A stretch of DNA of 27,965 nucleotides from Porogramme epimiltina (lineage: Eukaryota > Basidiomycota > Agaricomycetes > Polyporales > Polyporaceae), in NCBI GenBank assembly GCA_900155495.1, contig FTLJ01000950.1:1-27965 (forward strand), written 5' to 3'. The notes under the pieces were generated by a model. It made no database searches, was not told where the DNA came from, and saw only the letters and a program-made list of their open reading frames with translations. Shown piece after piece: positions 1-10,082 of this stretch (its first letter is position 1; each line of letters begins with the position of its first letter). Made by a program: the position numbers and the translations under genes.

Positions 1-402
1 GGCTTGGGGAGGGGGAGGAGAGATGGTGGTTGGGGTGGGGGTGGGGGTCTGCGGCAGTGGAGGTGGGGATGGTACGCAGACGGTCTCCGTGGGGCCCACC
101 GTCTCGGACGGCGGCGTGTTGTTGACAAGCCACAACAACAAGTGTGCTGGATTCTGTGAGTCCTCTGTCAGCGCATCGTCTGACAAAAAATACACGATAC
201 GAACCGTATCCGGAACGACGACCACGCCGTCCACTACAGATGGCGCGAGAACCGCCTCGAAAAACTCGATGATGGCGGGATCGAAGAACTTGACGATGTC
301 GGGATCGGAGAGCTCGACGATGGCGGGATCGAAGAGCTCGACGATGGCGGGATCGACGAGTTCGGTCGGTTGGCGGGAGGTTTGTCTGACGGAAGATGCC
401 AT
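1..402 (-). CDS. Partial gene with octapeptide repeat, runs off left edge
   Basis: I do not recognise this protein. From an ATG at 402 the minus strand stays open for 134 codons to the window edge, so only the N-terminus is here. Residues 1-14 are polar and basic. Residues 15-46 are four copies of an eight-residue unit close to LFDPAIVE, with variants such as LSDPDIVK and FFDPAIIE. Next come a hydrophobic, probably folded stretch (FFEAVLAPSVVDGVVVVPD, then RIVYFLSDDAL and HLLLWLVNNTPP) and a Pro/Thr tail (PLPQTPTPTPTTISPPPP). The reading frame looks like true protein, unlike the other five frames. The start is supported by a pyrimidine-rich leader upstream. No signal peptide or known domain is evident. 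An intron could lie near the edge. Confidence 0.72.
   Translation of the reverse strand, partial: MASSVRQTSRQPTELVDPAIVELFDPAIVELSDPDIVKFFDPAIIEFFEAVLAPSVVDGVVVVPDTVRIVYFLSDDALTEDSQNPAHLLLWLVNNTPPSETVGPTETVCVPSPPPLPQTPTPTPTTISPPPPQA
271..366. repeat. 24-bp minisatellite, four units, in frame
   Basis: Four head-to-tail 24-nt units start at 271, 295, 319 and 343 and differ at only a few positions. Because 24 is a multiple of three, unit gain or loss keeps the minus-strand frame and adds or removes eight residues. The substitutions give conservative changes (Leu/Phe, Val/Ile, Glu/Lys), which suggests expansion within a translated gene. Confidence 0.9.
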
Positions 403-540
403 TGCTGGTAGGGGATGTGTGGTTGGGGTGTGCGAGTGGTGCTGGGTGTGCGAGTGGGGAGAGGATACAGTGGAGGAAGAGTGGAGGACCAGCTTATATC
501 TGTCTTTACAAGGGAGGGAGGTGGTACACGTACGAGAAAC
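403..540 (-). promoter_or_regulatory. Probable leader and promoter of the left-edge gene
   Basis: On the minus strand the bases before the ATG at 402 are rich in C and T (TCCACTCTTCC, CCTCTCCCCACTC), as fungal 5' leaders often are. A TATA-like GATATAAG lies at 500-493, about 90 nt upstream of the ATG. This fits a compact promoter, but no transcription start can be read from sequence. Confidence 0.35.
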
Positions 541-3303
541 GGGCCCAAGAGCGGTTAGGCTCAGTAAAACCAACTGTCCACGGCGGGGATATGGGTCGCC
601 TGCCCCAATAGGTCCTAATCGTTCGTTTGTGGAGTATCCCGTCGGGAACGAAGTAGCCCGGTGCTGGCCGGGGGCCCGTGGACAGTGGTTGCCTTAGCCC
701 TCATCATCGGCTCCGTCCTGAGATGAAGTTTCGAGGCCTGCGCAGTATCCTCGATGTCGTCGCGGAGGCGGAGCGCCCTCGAGGCCATGCACTGGATAAT
801 TCGTCAACCGACCCATTGTCGGCTAGGGTTCTCGCTTACCCCGGCGCCCAAAGATCGTCATTCCCTCCCAGATCTCGGAGAGTCCTTGCCGGTACCTATG
901 CCCTCCCCCACAGAGAGGCCCCCAAACCAGGCAAGAGAGCAACTATGCCCTTTCTTGAAAGCGGACCTCGCCGTCAGACGCTACAGTCGGTCGTCACGGA
1001 CACATCAGCGGTGGACGGATGAACGAATAGGATGCCTCTGCCCCTTTCTCCCTAACTGATATGAGACGTCCCTAGGACCGTTTGCTTAGCTTGCCATGAC
1101 CGCATGGACATTGACTTACCTTGGACCCTGCTAGTCGTGCCAGAAGCCAACAATTCTGAGGTCGTTAATCACGAGAATCTTCATTGTCCTCTCATACAGT
1201 CCCAGGAACCTGCGCACGGTAAAGGATTATAACGGGACGCACGTTCCGCGGTGTCCGGCGCACAAGCGAGGAATGGAGAGTCATTTCCTTTTGTTGCTAA
1301 CTTTCCATGACAAATGACGCTTTGGACGGATAGGTTTCTCCCAATGGCCTTCAGGTCGTACTTCCATGTGCGGATACAATGTTTGTGTCCCCTAGTGGCC
1401 AAATATTGGAACTTGAGTAACGAGCGCTGCTGCCCACGACATGAGCGCATGCGTCGATCACAAGAGATCTAATGATAGGTCTTTGTCCGCTGCGGAGTCG
1501 CGCAGATAGCAGCCCGAGGAGGGCTGTACGCGCGAGCGGTGTGACGACATAGGATAGTACCCCCTAAAACATTCAGTAGTCAGGACGACATTTCTAACTC
1601 CCTTTCATAGTCAGCTGTGTAATAGCTACTCACCACGCTTCTTTTCGGACGAATTCATGTTTTTTGTACCGTACCTAACAGCGGTTGTTTCTCGGTCGTA
1701 AACAACACTAAGCGGATGGTCCAATGACAGCTCGTACTTCCGATGGACGTCTTTCGAGTTATCAGCGTTTGCTCTCACTTCACATAAGGCTCTAATGTTT
1801 ACTGACCATGGTGAGGGGGCTCCACTAAGTCCTATTGAGCGCGTGCGATCCTATGAGAATGAAGAGCCTAGATTCCCTAGAGGGCGACGAATGAAACACT
1901 TACGGCGCTAGAAATATTCATAGATCCTCCATAAGTCCTACGCAGAGCCTCAGCAACGCGATGAGCACAAAGCCTGTACGTGGCCTCTCTGTCTCCGTGT
2001 AGATAGAGGAGCTACCTGGGAGAAGTTGGAACGCTCTGCAGATCTTAGTACTAGCTGCAGCTATGATAAGCTCTTGGTCCTCAAAACTCGTGGACTTTGG
2101 ACGCAAAAGGACATAATTAGGTACCAGAGCACATGCATTCAGAACTCACATGCGTCAACGTCCTACATACGCTGTTGAGGTGCAGAAGGCGTATCATTCC
2201 ACTCATTGAACGCGAAGCAACATCGAAGTCCTGGATCCCGAACGTTCGCAAGGTTCGGCCAATTTGAAAAAGAAAATTGAGGTTCAAGCGCCGTGACGAA
2301 CTCGTCACGGCGACTGCCATACCTGGTCGTTTCAACGGCCAGCCAACACCAAACGCCTTGTGCAATTGAAGTTGCCAGGCCTTGTATGAGGATCTCACGG
2401 AAACTTGTACTCTATCTATTACATGCTACTATCGCATACTTTATGACATTGCCCTAAATGCTAACAGCGAGATGCCCACCCGGCGGAGCGGTCCTCAGTA
2501 CTTCTGAGTGATCGTCGAGAAGCTGGCGACGCGCTGAGGAATCCATTTGATGCATTTTTCATTAACAGGAGACCCAGTGGCCACCCTTTCTCGCGGGAAT
2601 GGTGAAGTATGTGATTTCGACCCCGGGTACAATCTACAACAAGTAGACGATACAAAGGTACCCTATTTGCAGCGAAAGTTTAGTGCTGTTTCAACGGATC
2701 CAGAAAGAGAACGTACTCATGGATTCCATTTGTCGACCCATGAATTGGATCATCATGGGTGACGTCGAGAGCCGAAATCTCGGGTCGCATTGTTCCACTT
2801 CGTATTGGCCCCGAACATGGAGAGTTAGAGGTTCATCGGGCATACACTTTCACAAGACTTGTCTTGACGTGAGCTACGATTAAGTGGCAACCGTTCTCCT
2901 GACAGCCTGGTGAGACGGGAAGAGACGGCGTCACCTAGATTTACTGGTGGATTCACGCCATGGCGAGTGGGGTCGTGACGGCCAAGAGTTCTGGAAGTAG
3001 TGGTATGAGCCTATAGCTGGATCAAGCAAAGACGCACAGACTACGCACCTATGCCGAGGAATAAGTCATGTGAGAGTGTGCACTCGCCATGCCCTGCTTA
3101 CGAAAATCTGACAGAACGGTAGCATAGGAAGCGGGACAACACATGAGGCACGACAGGACTCGCTCATCCAGTAGCGTTCGCACTAGTTGTGTAGAATGTG
3201 AGGGAGATATGATTAATACGAGCAGGTAGAGTAGGTAAGACAGAGATGCGACTAAAGACCCGGTTAGAATGTTTCTTCGACCACAGGAGAAGCCACTCAC
3301 AGC
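541..3303. other. Gene-poor interval of about 2.8 kb
   Basis: I see no supportable gene. Open frames are short (about 115 codons or fewer), lie on both strands, and do not extend each other through plausible donor and acceptor sites. The longest pair, two overlapping plus-strand frames at 678-1059, has no recognisable motif. Base composition is lower in GC than in the genes: the 60-base line at 1561 has 26 G+C. Decayed transposon or intergenic DNA are both possible. I found no terminal inverted repeats or target-site duplications. Confidence 0.5.
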
Positions 3304-3989
3304 TCATGCTGACGCTTCTGTAGCCTCCGTGCGGGCCCTGTCCAACTCCTTCAACCACTTCACGTCTCGTGCCACCTTCTCCACGCGCGCACGCTGTCTC
3401 CGCTTGTTCAGATGAGACCAGTCCTCGCCCACACCAACTTCTGAGCCATACGGAGTCCTCTTTTCCGCCGGAGCTTTGGGTTGCACAGGCACGGGTATCT
3501 GCCACCTCCAGCTTTGGAGGTGCGAGGTCGGTAGCTTCGCGTTTGAGCCTTTCGTCTTAGCTATTTGTGCACGAAGCTTCTCCGTCTGCTCCTCCGAAAG
3601 AGAATCCTTCCGGTGTACTTTCTGCACCTTTCCTGATCCCTCGAGGTCGCCCAGGACTACCTTTTTGAGGTACCTAACGGCAATGGATAGAATGGGTCGC
3701 GTTACAGGCATGTCAAGACTCAACAGGAACGAATATATGGCGGGTCATAGACATACCTCATTGAAGGAATAAGAGGCTCCGAAAACTCTCTAGGATGGGA
3801 CCCATCTTGCACTGTGTGTGGTCCAGCAAGCTTGAATAGATCCTGGGTGGAAACGGACTTGTGCTCCCGAATCAGGGAAAGGACGAGCGTTTTTGCCTCT
3901 GGTGTTGCCTGCCGCTTGACTAGTTTCCTTAGAGAGTGAGAGATTGCTCCTTTAGCGGCACGAGGACCGCCTGAAGTGGCGAGCGACAT
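3304..3989 (-). CDS. Unrecognised 200-aa basic protein, divergent from uL16m
   Basis: Two exons, 3989-3757 and 3673-3304, flank an 83-nt intron with a GTATGT donor (at 3756) and TTAG acceptor (3674). Splicing joins SMR to YLKK in frame and gives 200 residues. The first 30 residues have Arg, Lys and Ser but no acidic residue, as expected of a mitochondrial presequence. The rest is highly charged and helical in character, ending with a basic stretch (NKRRQRARVEKVARDVKW) that could bind RNA. It shares a short intergenic region with the mitochondrial ribosomal protein gene. A mitochondrial role is therefore plausible, but that is inference from presequence and position. I could not assign a family. 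Confidence 0.7.
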
Positions 3990-4126
3990 CGGAGTGGAGA
4001 GCGGGCGCGGTCGAGGACGGTGAGAGGTCGAGGAAAGCAGCCAGGCGCGTCACAACGGACCCCAGCCTGGGAGCGCTCACCTCCCTCATCCTCCGCTGGC
4101 GTCGATTACATAAGCACCCACCCTCC
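3990..4126. promoter_or_regulatory. Shared bidirectional promoter, 137 bp
   Basis: Only 137 bp separate the start codons of two divergent genes, so their 5' leaders and core promoters must lie here. No clear TATA box is visible on either side. Plus-strand sequence near the uL16m start is C-rich (CCACCCTCCATG). Confidence 0.6.
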
Positions 4127-4926
4127 ATGTTCTCCCTCTCATCCGCTCGCTCGCTGCTGGCCGCGTGCCGACCCTCGACGTGGGCGTCGCCCTTCGCGTC
4201 CGCAGGTGCCCCTACTCCCGCGACCCTTATCTTCTCGCGGGGCCGTCACCAGCTTGCGCCGCGGTCCGTCAAATTCCTGAAGAGACACAAGGGTGTGCTC
4301 CCCATTCCGGTCGGTGGCTCGACGAAAGGCACCACGCTTTCGTATGGAGAGTGGGGCATTCGTGTGAAGGGAAATGGCATGCGGATAACAGCAAAGCAGC
4401 TGAAGTCGGCGGATGAGGCACTGAGGAGAAAGCTGAAGCCTATCAAGGGGGCGAAGGTGTACATGCGGGTGTTCCCTGACATCCCTGTCTGCATTAAGGT
4501 GCGTTATCTCGTTGTCATAGAGTTGGCCTGCGTTCAACGCTACGTTTTCAATCCAGGGAAATGAGACCCGTATGGGTAAGGGTAAGGGTTCGTTCGAGTT
4601 CTGGGCCACCAGGTGAGTAGCGTAGCTTTTGGGCCCGTGTGGTTGCCGAGTTATCTGGCCAGGGTCGCGCCTGGACGCGTTCTCTTCGAGCTTGGAGGTG
4701 CCCCTATCCGCGAAGAACTGGCTCGTGAAGGTGTGTACGCCTCCGTTGTTCTATACGCTATTGCTCAAGACTTTCCATCATAGCCCTGCGGCTTGCATGC
4801 GACAAGCTCCCCACGTCGATGGAATTCATTGACCGAAAAGCCCTCCCAAGGCTAGGCAACCTCCTCATTGCGCCAGAGATGATCGCGGACGCGCACCCCT
4901 CGGACTCCGTAGAGTCTACTTTATAG
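4127..4926 (+). CDS. MRPL16: Mitochondrial ribosomal protein uL16m (MRPL16)
   Basis: Four exons (4127-4498, 4557-4612, 4663-4730, 4784-4926) separated by introns of 58, 50 and 53 nt, all GT..AG, encode 212 residues. The N-terminus (MFSLSSARSLLAACRPSTW) is a typical mitochondrial targeting peptide. The mature part has uL16 hallmarks: RHKGVLPIPVGGSTKGTTL, YGEWGIRVKGNGMRITAKQL, GAKVYMRVFPDIPVCIK, and across the first splice site GNETRMGKGKGSFEFWATR. The third exon reads VAPGRVLFELGGAPIREELA. uL16 sits at the central protuberance near the A-site side of the large subunit, and the GKGKG loop contacts rRNA. Length is close to other fungal mitochondrial L16 proteins. Every junction keeps frame and the family sequence is continuous, so the gene looks intact. 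Confidence 0.95.
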
Positions 4927-5096
4927 TAACCTTGTACTTTACCATCGTCTTAACGTTCTTAATGCGACTACCCTCCCCGTGTTTTGTCGTACCGTCCCAG
5001 CTGTTGCTGAAGAGTACTTCGTGGAGCCAATGGCCGTTACGGTGTCTTGAATAATGCGGATCACAGACGTCATGCCATTGGTATCGGTTGTGGGTC

Positions 5097-5694
5097 CTAG
5101 TGGAGAGTGAAAGCGAAGCGGATGCGTTGAGCGTGGTAGGCGCGGGCCCGCTGTCGCAACCGCACCGTGACCGCGACTGCTTCTTTCGCTCACACGACGA
5201 TATTCCACGCCCGAGAGAAGCTACCGCACGGCGTTTTCGCTTCTTCCTTGGCTTCTCCTGCATCACGCTCTTTCGCTGGCACGACTTTTGCTCCTAGTGC
5301 GCGAACGCCATTTGGGGCATGAAGCAGTCTCCGGGCGTTGCTCAACTTGTGAGCAAGGCCACTACAGGCTAACAGCCGCTACGGCAACAAAACCTTGCAA
5401 GAGTGGCTCAGACGTCCCAGATTCACGACATGTCTTACTGCACCGTGTCGCGGCCGCGTGCGTGGAGGTGAGTTTTCACCGCGTTTTGAGGCTCACGTTG
5501 AGTTGGACGCTGGTCGAGTCGTAGCTCTATGCACGCGCCTGCTTCACACACAACATACGCTACCGAAACAGGTCAGAGGAAGTTTTTTTGCTCATGTGGA
5601 GAAACTTCCTCTGGTTTTTCGACCGCAAAGTGGGCCCTGTCGCACCTTCGAAGTAAGGGATCTTTTGACAAGTCTGCTCGACGGTGAGCTTCAT
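5097..5694 (-). CDS. Tentative four-exon gene, 125 aa, unknown
   Basis: Possible exons 5694-5564, 5526-5497, 5361-5225 and 5176-5097 with introns of 37, 135 and 48 nt join in frame to 125 residues. The product starts MKLTVEQTCQKIPYFEGA, has a middle part KLSNARRLLHAPNGVRALG and a Lys/Glu-rich segment, and ends RIRFAFTLH. All introns are GT..AG. The middle exon stays open and reads like protein. No family is recognised, the first intron is very short, and exon 1 contains a perfect 12-bp inverted repeat, which would be odd for a coding exon. The last exon could be different: other open frames continue to about 4930. The model could be chance. Confidence 0.28.
5574..5613. repeat. Perfect 12-bp inverted repeat
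   Basis: The arms CAGAGGAAGTTT (5574-5585) and AAACTTCCTCTG (5602-5613) are perfect reverse complements with a 16-base spacer. The RNA of either strand would form a stable hairpin. It lies inside exon 1 of the tentative minus-strand gene. Confidence 0.85.
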
Positions 5695-6946
5695 CGGCCG
5701 AGGCCTCCTAGGGGAGTGGGGGCCATCGTGGCCTACGAGGTGTCTTCAAGAGACACCCTTCACTAGATATGGAGACCCCGAGGTTTCATCGTTTTCTGTT
5801 GGCGGGTACTATGTGCTTAGCTTTGGCAGTGACCATGCTTACGAGGATAAGACGCCTCATCTTCAATATGTGCCCATAGTACCCTACATCGCGAAATGGA
5901 TGGCGTTCCTTCTACTGTACCTCTAGGCTTTACTCCGGGCTGTCTGGTAACTCATCTAGGCCGTTTACAAGCACGAGGGCCGCTAGCTCTCGAGACAGAG
6001 GCTTGTGGGCCAGTGGCACTCTGTCTCCGCCTTGCTCCTTTAGCCTCCCTATGGCATACGTGGCATTTGTGGCTATGTGGGCTCAGTGAGTCGGCGGAGG
6101 GGTGTCTAACAATGACCACGGGCCTCAGTCTAGGCATCCCTTCTGGCGCACAATGCCGTGTCTGAGGATAACCTCGCGCATTGCCCCCGGTGCAGAGTCA
6201 GACAAAGCAATGACAAAGCGCCTTGTGTCACTTAGACTTTTTCGGACTTATCCTCGGTTACACACTTATCCTCGGCTACGCTGGGTTGCTGTGGTGTGGC
6301 CAGAAAAGCCCGCGGGGAGAGGCACAATTACCGACCAAATGATAGATGCGTTGCTCTTTCACTGTCCTGCCGGTGGCCGGGCTGGGCCCTGAGCCCCAGA
6401 CGCGCGACCTCACGCCTCCTCAGCTGGGAACTCCCCGCTCCACACCACCCTCGCTTACAGGAATCCCCCCTCCGCCCGGCGGAGAACTGACCTACCCTCT
6501 TCTTTGATTAATCGCAGGGGCCATGCGGCGAGCGCGGAAAGCCATCTGCGTTGGACACGTTCCGCCGCAGACCTAACCGACGACCACTTCGGACATTAGG
6601 CGCTTTGGCGTGTCAAGCTTTCGCCACACGGCAAAGCTGCATGCTAATACACGACAGGAAGGTGGCCCTTTGCAATAGCCCCTATCCCCACAACCACAAG
6701 CATCGACAATGGGAAGCGTTCGGAGAGTGAAATCTGGAAGAACAGGCAAAACGAATAGAGGTCTGATTGTTTGTCGCGACACAACTGGGACCAGAAGACA
6801 CGCGGCTCGATTTTTTGAGAGTCACGACCGGTGGACTTGGTATATGAAGGCGAGTCGTCCCATAGAACACACAGTCCTGCTTCCCCCCGCCGTGTTCCAC
6901 TTCCACGCCCACCCTCGCTGTATCTCCTTCATTCTACGATCTCAAT
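5695..6946. other. Interval without a supportable gene
   Basis: Both strands have only short open frames. None showed recognisable motifs or could be extended through convincing splice sites. A short degenerate direct repeat (ACTTATCCTCGG, twice near 6246-6277) is present. The last 60 bases are pyrimidine-rich (CTTCCCCCCGCCGTG, then CCTTCATTC) and are probably the leader of the zinc-finger gene. Confidence 0.45.
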
Positions 6947-8274
6947 ATGCCTTTCGACCCTGTCACCGGAGAACAAATCGCAATTGTGAGTGCATACACC
7001 CCTCGTAGTCAGTTGACCCTCTGAAATGTGATCACTCCCCAGTACTACCCCCTTCCCCCCAGCCCGACGCTCAGGCCCCCGCCTCCAAGGGGGTATGAGG
7101 CGATGCTAGACGAGGTGAGTCGACCCAAATTTGTTCACATCTCCCGTTGACAAGAGTTGTAGGTCCTGGCAATAATAGGGGAGAAGCCAGGATCGAAGAA
7201 GTTCTTGCGGGGACAAGCACGCGCTATGGACACGGGGGCTCCATGCGCGGTGCCCATCGCCCCCTACCGACCGAAGAAGGCGATCGGCCCTTCATTTGCG
7301 GGGGGGAGCGATCCCCCCTCGTCGCAGTCGCAGAAGGAGGCGGGCGCGCTGAGGCGCTCATCGAGGTTGGCTGTGGCATCGGCATCGGCGGTGGCTCGCT
7401 CGCCCTCGCCCGTATTCGCACCAGCATCCTCCCCAGCGCCATCTCCTTCCCCGCCACCCTCACCCCAATGGGCGCCTTCTCCAACAGCCACTCCTCCACC
7501 GTCCGCTCAACCCGCCACCACATCCACCCTCATCTCCGCTCCCACCGCAGCCCCCGCTCCTGCCCCCGCTCCCTTTCCCGTCAATATTCTTGCCCCCATT
7601 CCTGTGCCGCAACCCTCGCTTGTCACTCATCTCCCCCGCGTTCGCCTTCTCCTGCCACAGAAGCAGAAACGGGAGGAGGAACCCGACGTCCCCGTCGCGA
7701 AGAAAGCGCGGAGGACGAAGCGGAACCAGTCGGCTCACGAGGCCGAGAACGTCACCAGCACCTCGACAGCGAACGAGCCGGCACCGGCGCCGGCAGAGGA
7801 GGATGGTGAGGAGGATGATGAGGGCCCCGAAGACGAGATAGAGCCGACCTGTCAGTGCCCGGTCGAAGACCCGCCCGAATACGAGGGCGGCGAGCCCGTG
7901 ACGAGTCTTTGCGGTGCTTCTTTCCCTCGAGATAGCGACGAGTGGAGTGACCACTTCAAGAGCCATTTCGACAATTTTAACTCGCAGGCGCGGGTGGAGT
8001 GTCCGTGGTGTGGGGTGGAAAACGTACAGATCATACGCCACATGCTCGGGCACCTAAAAATTCTATACAAGTGTCGCCACGGGTGCCCGAGTACGTTCAC
8101 CCGCAGTGACGCAGCGGGAAGACACGCCAATATCTCGTGTAGTGAGTACCTCCCATGGGGCATTCTACATATTTCTAACGCGCATCCACCCTCTTTCTAG
8201 AGTTGAGACCGAACGCCGGCAAGAAACCTTCGAAGCCTACCAAGAAACGTTCGAGGCCCGCCAAACAACGTTAG
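6947..8274 (+). CDS. Zinc-finger protein (C2H2 and C2HC type), 387 aa
   Basis: Four exons (6947-6985, 7043-7114, 7163-8141, 8201-8274) with introns of 57, 48 and 59 nt give 387 residues. The N-terminus (MPFDPVTGEQIAI) is followed by a short conserved-looking segment, then a long Pro/Ala/Ser-rich disordered region (about residues 70-200). A basic KKARRTKR patch suggests nuclear import, and an acidic run EEDGEEDDEGPEDE precedes the fingers. The C-terminal part has a degenerate finger ending in HFKSH, a C-x2-C-x9-H-x3-H finger (C317, C320, H330, H334) and a C-x3-C-x12-H-x4-C finger (C341, C345, H358, C363). The last exon codes a very basic tail (KKPSKPTKKRSRP). A nuclear DNA-binding regulator is likely; targets are unknown. 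It converges with the methyltransferase gene, about 200 bp away. Confidence 0.85.
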
Positions 8275-8482
8275 CCAGCTTTAGGCCTTGGTTCGCATGA
8301 TGGTCGTTCTATCTTCTATATGATTAGACTTTACGATACATCATATACCCCTTCTCCCACTCGTCTGCAATGTATTCGGTCGCTCCCGTTGCCCTCTGAT
8401 CAATTGTAGTTCTCTGTCCTTCTCTCCGTTCATCTGCGACACCGAATGGGTGCGAATCGTACACCTGGCTTTACGGCGAGCC

Positions 8483-9593
8483 TCACATATTCTCCGGTCG
8501 TGATAAACGCCATCCGTGGACGGTTGAGCGGACTTCCTCTTCCCCAGGATCCTCAGGGAACATAGGCTGGCGACAGCATCGGGACATGTTAAGTTTTACC
8601 ACACCGAGAGACTTTTGCCACGTACAGGGTACTTCCGCGTGAGGACTTGTTCGCAAACCCATCCGCGTTCTCTGGCTTTAGTGAAGAAGTCCATATCTCT
8701 GTCGGCGAGATGCGGGCGATGGTGGGTGAAAAACACGAGAACACTCGCTCCTCGTGACTTCCCAAGCGCATGCTCGCATGTGTTGAGCATCGCATAGTGC
8801 TATTTCGCGCTGTAAGGAAGCAGAAAGACATTTAAACATGATGAGGCGTACTTGCGAGTGGTTGAAGACAAGATCTGAAAGTATTATAAGATCAAACAAC
8901 TGTTCGTCGCTATTATGAGAGAGAAGCTTGACGAGGGGATCGACAGGGTGGCCCCAAATGTACCCCTGAATGAAAATCGTGAGCTCTTTGCTTGAGCGGA
9001 GAGCCAAGAACTCTACCTCTACAAGAACTCGACTTTGATCAGGTTCCGATAAGTTATGAAGTACATTGTATGAAATGTTGTCGATGAGAGCTTTGTCCGG
9101 ATAGTCCGTTAGGATGACCTGCAGGTTCGTGAGTCAAACGCCTTGGTGAGGAAGAAGGACGTACACGTTTTGCTCCATTCTTCGCCGCGACGATTCCTGG
9201 AAGGGCCCCGCCAGCACCGAGTTCCAACACATTGCGATTCCGGTACAAGTCAGGCTGTTGATCCAAGTACGACGCAAAAGCCAAGGACGCATTCCACCTA
9301 CGTTCAAATCATGTTAGTAATGGATCGGAGACGGTTGAGAGAACTCACAAGTAGTGTCCCCAGAGGGGATGGGAGCCGACGAGTCTGATGTCAATTTTTG
9401 ACCAATCGCCTTGATCAGTCTCAACCTCTCGAACGTATCTCGAGAAAGTGGGCTCTGGTGACGGGGGCCTTGGAGGCTCCTGGGCGTAACAGCGCCATGT
9501 CAGAACATCGCATGACACCCAATGACAGATCATGCATACGGTGAACATATCTCCCAGAGACATGCCGGAGTCTTCATCATCTGAGGTTGACAT
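8483..9593 (-). CDS. EFM7: EFM7-type protein N-terminal and lysine methyltransferase
   Basis: Six exons (9593-9540, 9479-9349, 9297-9165, 9118-8852, 8799-8626, 8566-8483) with introns of 60, 51, 46, 52 and 59 nt give 280 residues. The product matches the Methyltransf_16 (seven-beta-strand) family and, in its N-terminal part, the Efm7/Nnt1 subfamily. It has an N-terminal EPPRPPSPEPTF, then LVGSHPLWGHYLWNA (around residues 51-65), the AdoMet-binding motif VLELGAGGALPG (85-96), the acidic loop LTDYPD, DLIILSDLVFNHSQH near residue 190, and VLVFFTHHRP. In yeast, Efm7 trimethylates the N-terminus of eEF1A and dimethylates its Lys3 in the cytosol; the same is inferred here. The ends of the family are present, so the gene looks complete. 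Intron 1 is a multiple of three without stops, so retention would add 20 residues, breaking the family N-terminus. Confidence 0.93.
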
Positions 9594-10082
9594 TTCTTAT
9601 TCGCGTTGATCACAGAAATCCAGGTAGGAGACAAGAGGACTAGAAGGCATAGAGAAGATGGTTAACATGGTCTCCTAGAGCGATCGGCGTAATGTGTACG
9701 TACCGGAGGAACCTTGGCGAGGCCTAATCAACAGATAAAAACTTTGCGAGGCGCAATACAAAGTCCGCCAATCGACATAAGATTGGCGTTACCTGGAACA
9801 AATTGGAGGTCCAAAGCTGTGCTTGTGTGTGCAATTTAAGCTGCGGCACATCACGCACAACGCGAGGATTTTGAGGTGTGAGCGGTGTCAGGGGTCTGAA
9901 AGTGGACCTCTGATACCGCGTAACGTCAGCGAGTCAGACGCCGGGAGTAGGCCTGACGACTTCGTATGTGTTGGCTACAGTCTCTTTTATCTAATGATTT
10001 TTGCCATCTCCGAAGTCTACCTGCTTTCATATATGAGCACTGTCAGGCTATATGTACTTGAACGCGGCTACGCTCGTTGCAC
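9594..10082. other. Upstream region of the methyltransferase gene
   Basis: This stretch must contain the minus-strand promoter of the methyltransferase gene. I see no clear TATA box near the ATG at 9593. A plus-strand frame at 9823-10122 is open for 99 codons but has no motif and no splice partners. No repeat or RNA gene was seen. Confidence 0.4.

Noticed and set aside
23..697. Plus-strand 224-codon frame across the left-edge repeat
   Set aside because: Its product is a repetitive Ser/Thr/Gly/Val mixture, while the minus-strand frame gives varied, hydrophobic-core-containing protein with conservative repeat changes and a plausible leader.
678..1059. Two overlapping plus-strand frames of about 100 codons
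   Set aside because: Neither has a motif or splice partner; both are basic and look random.
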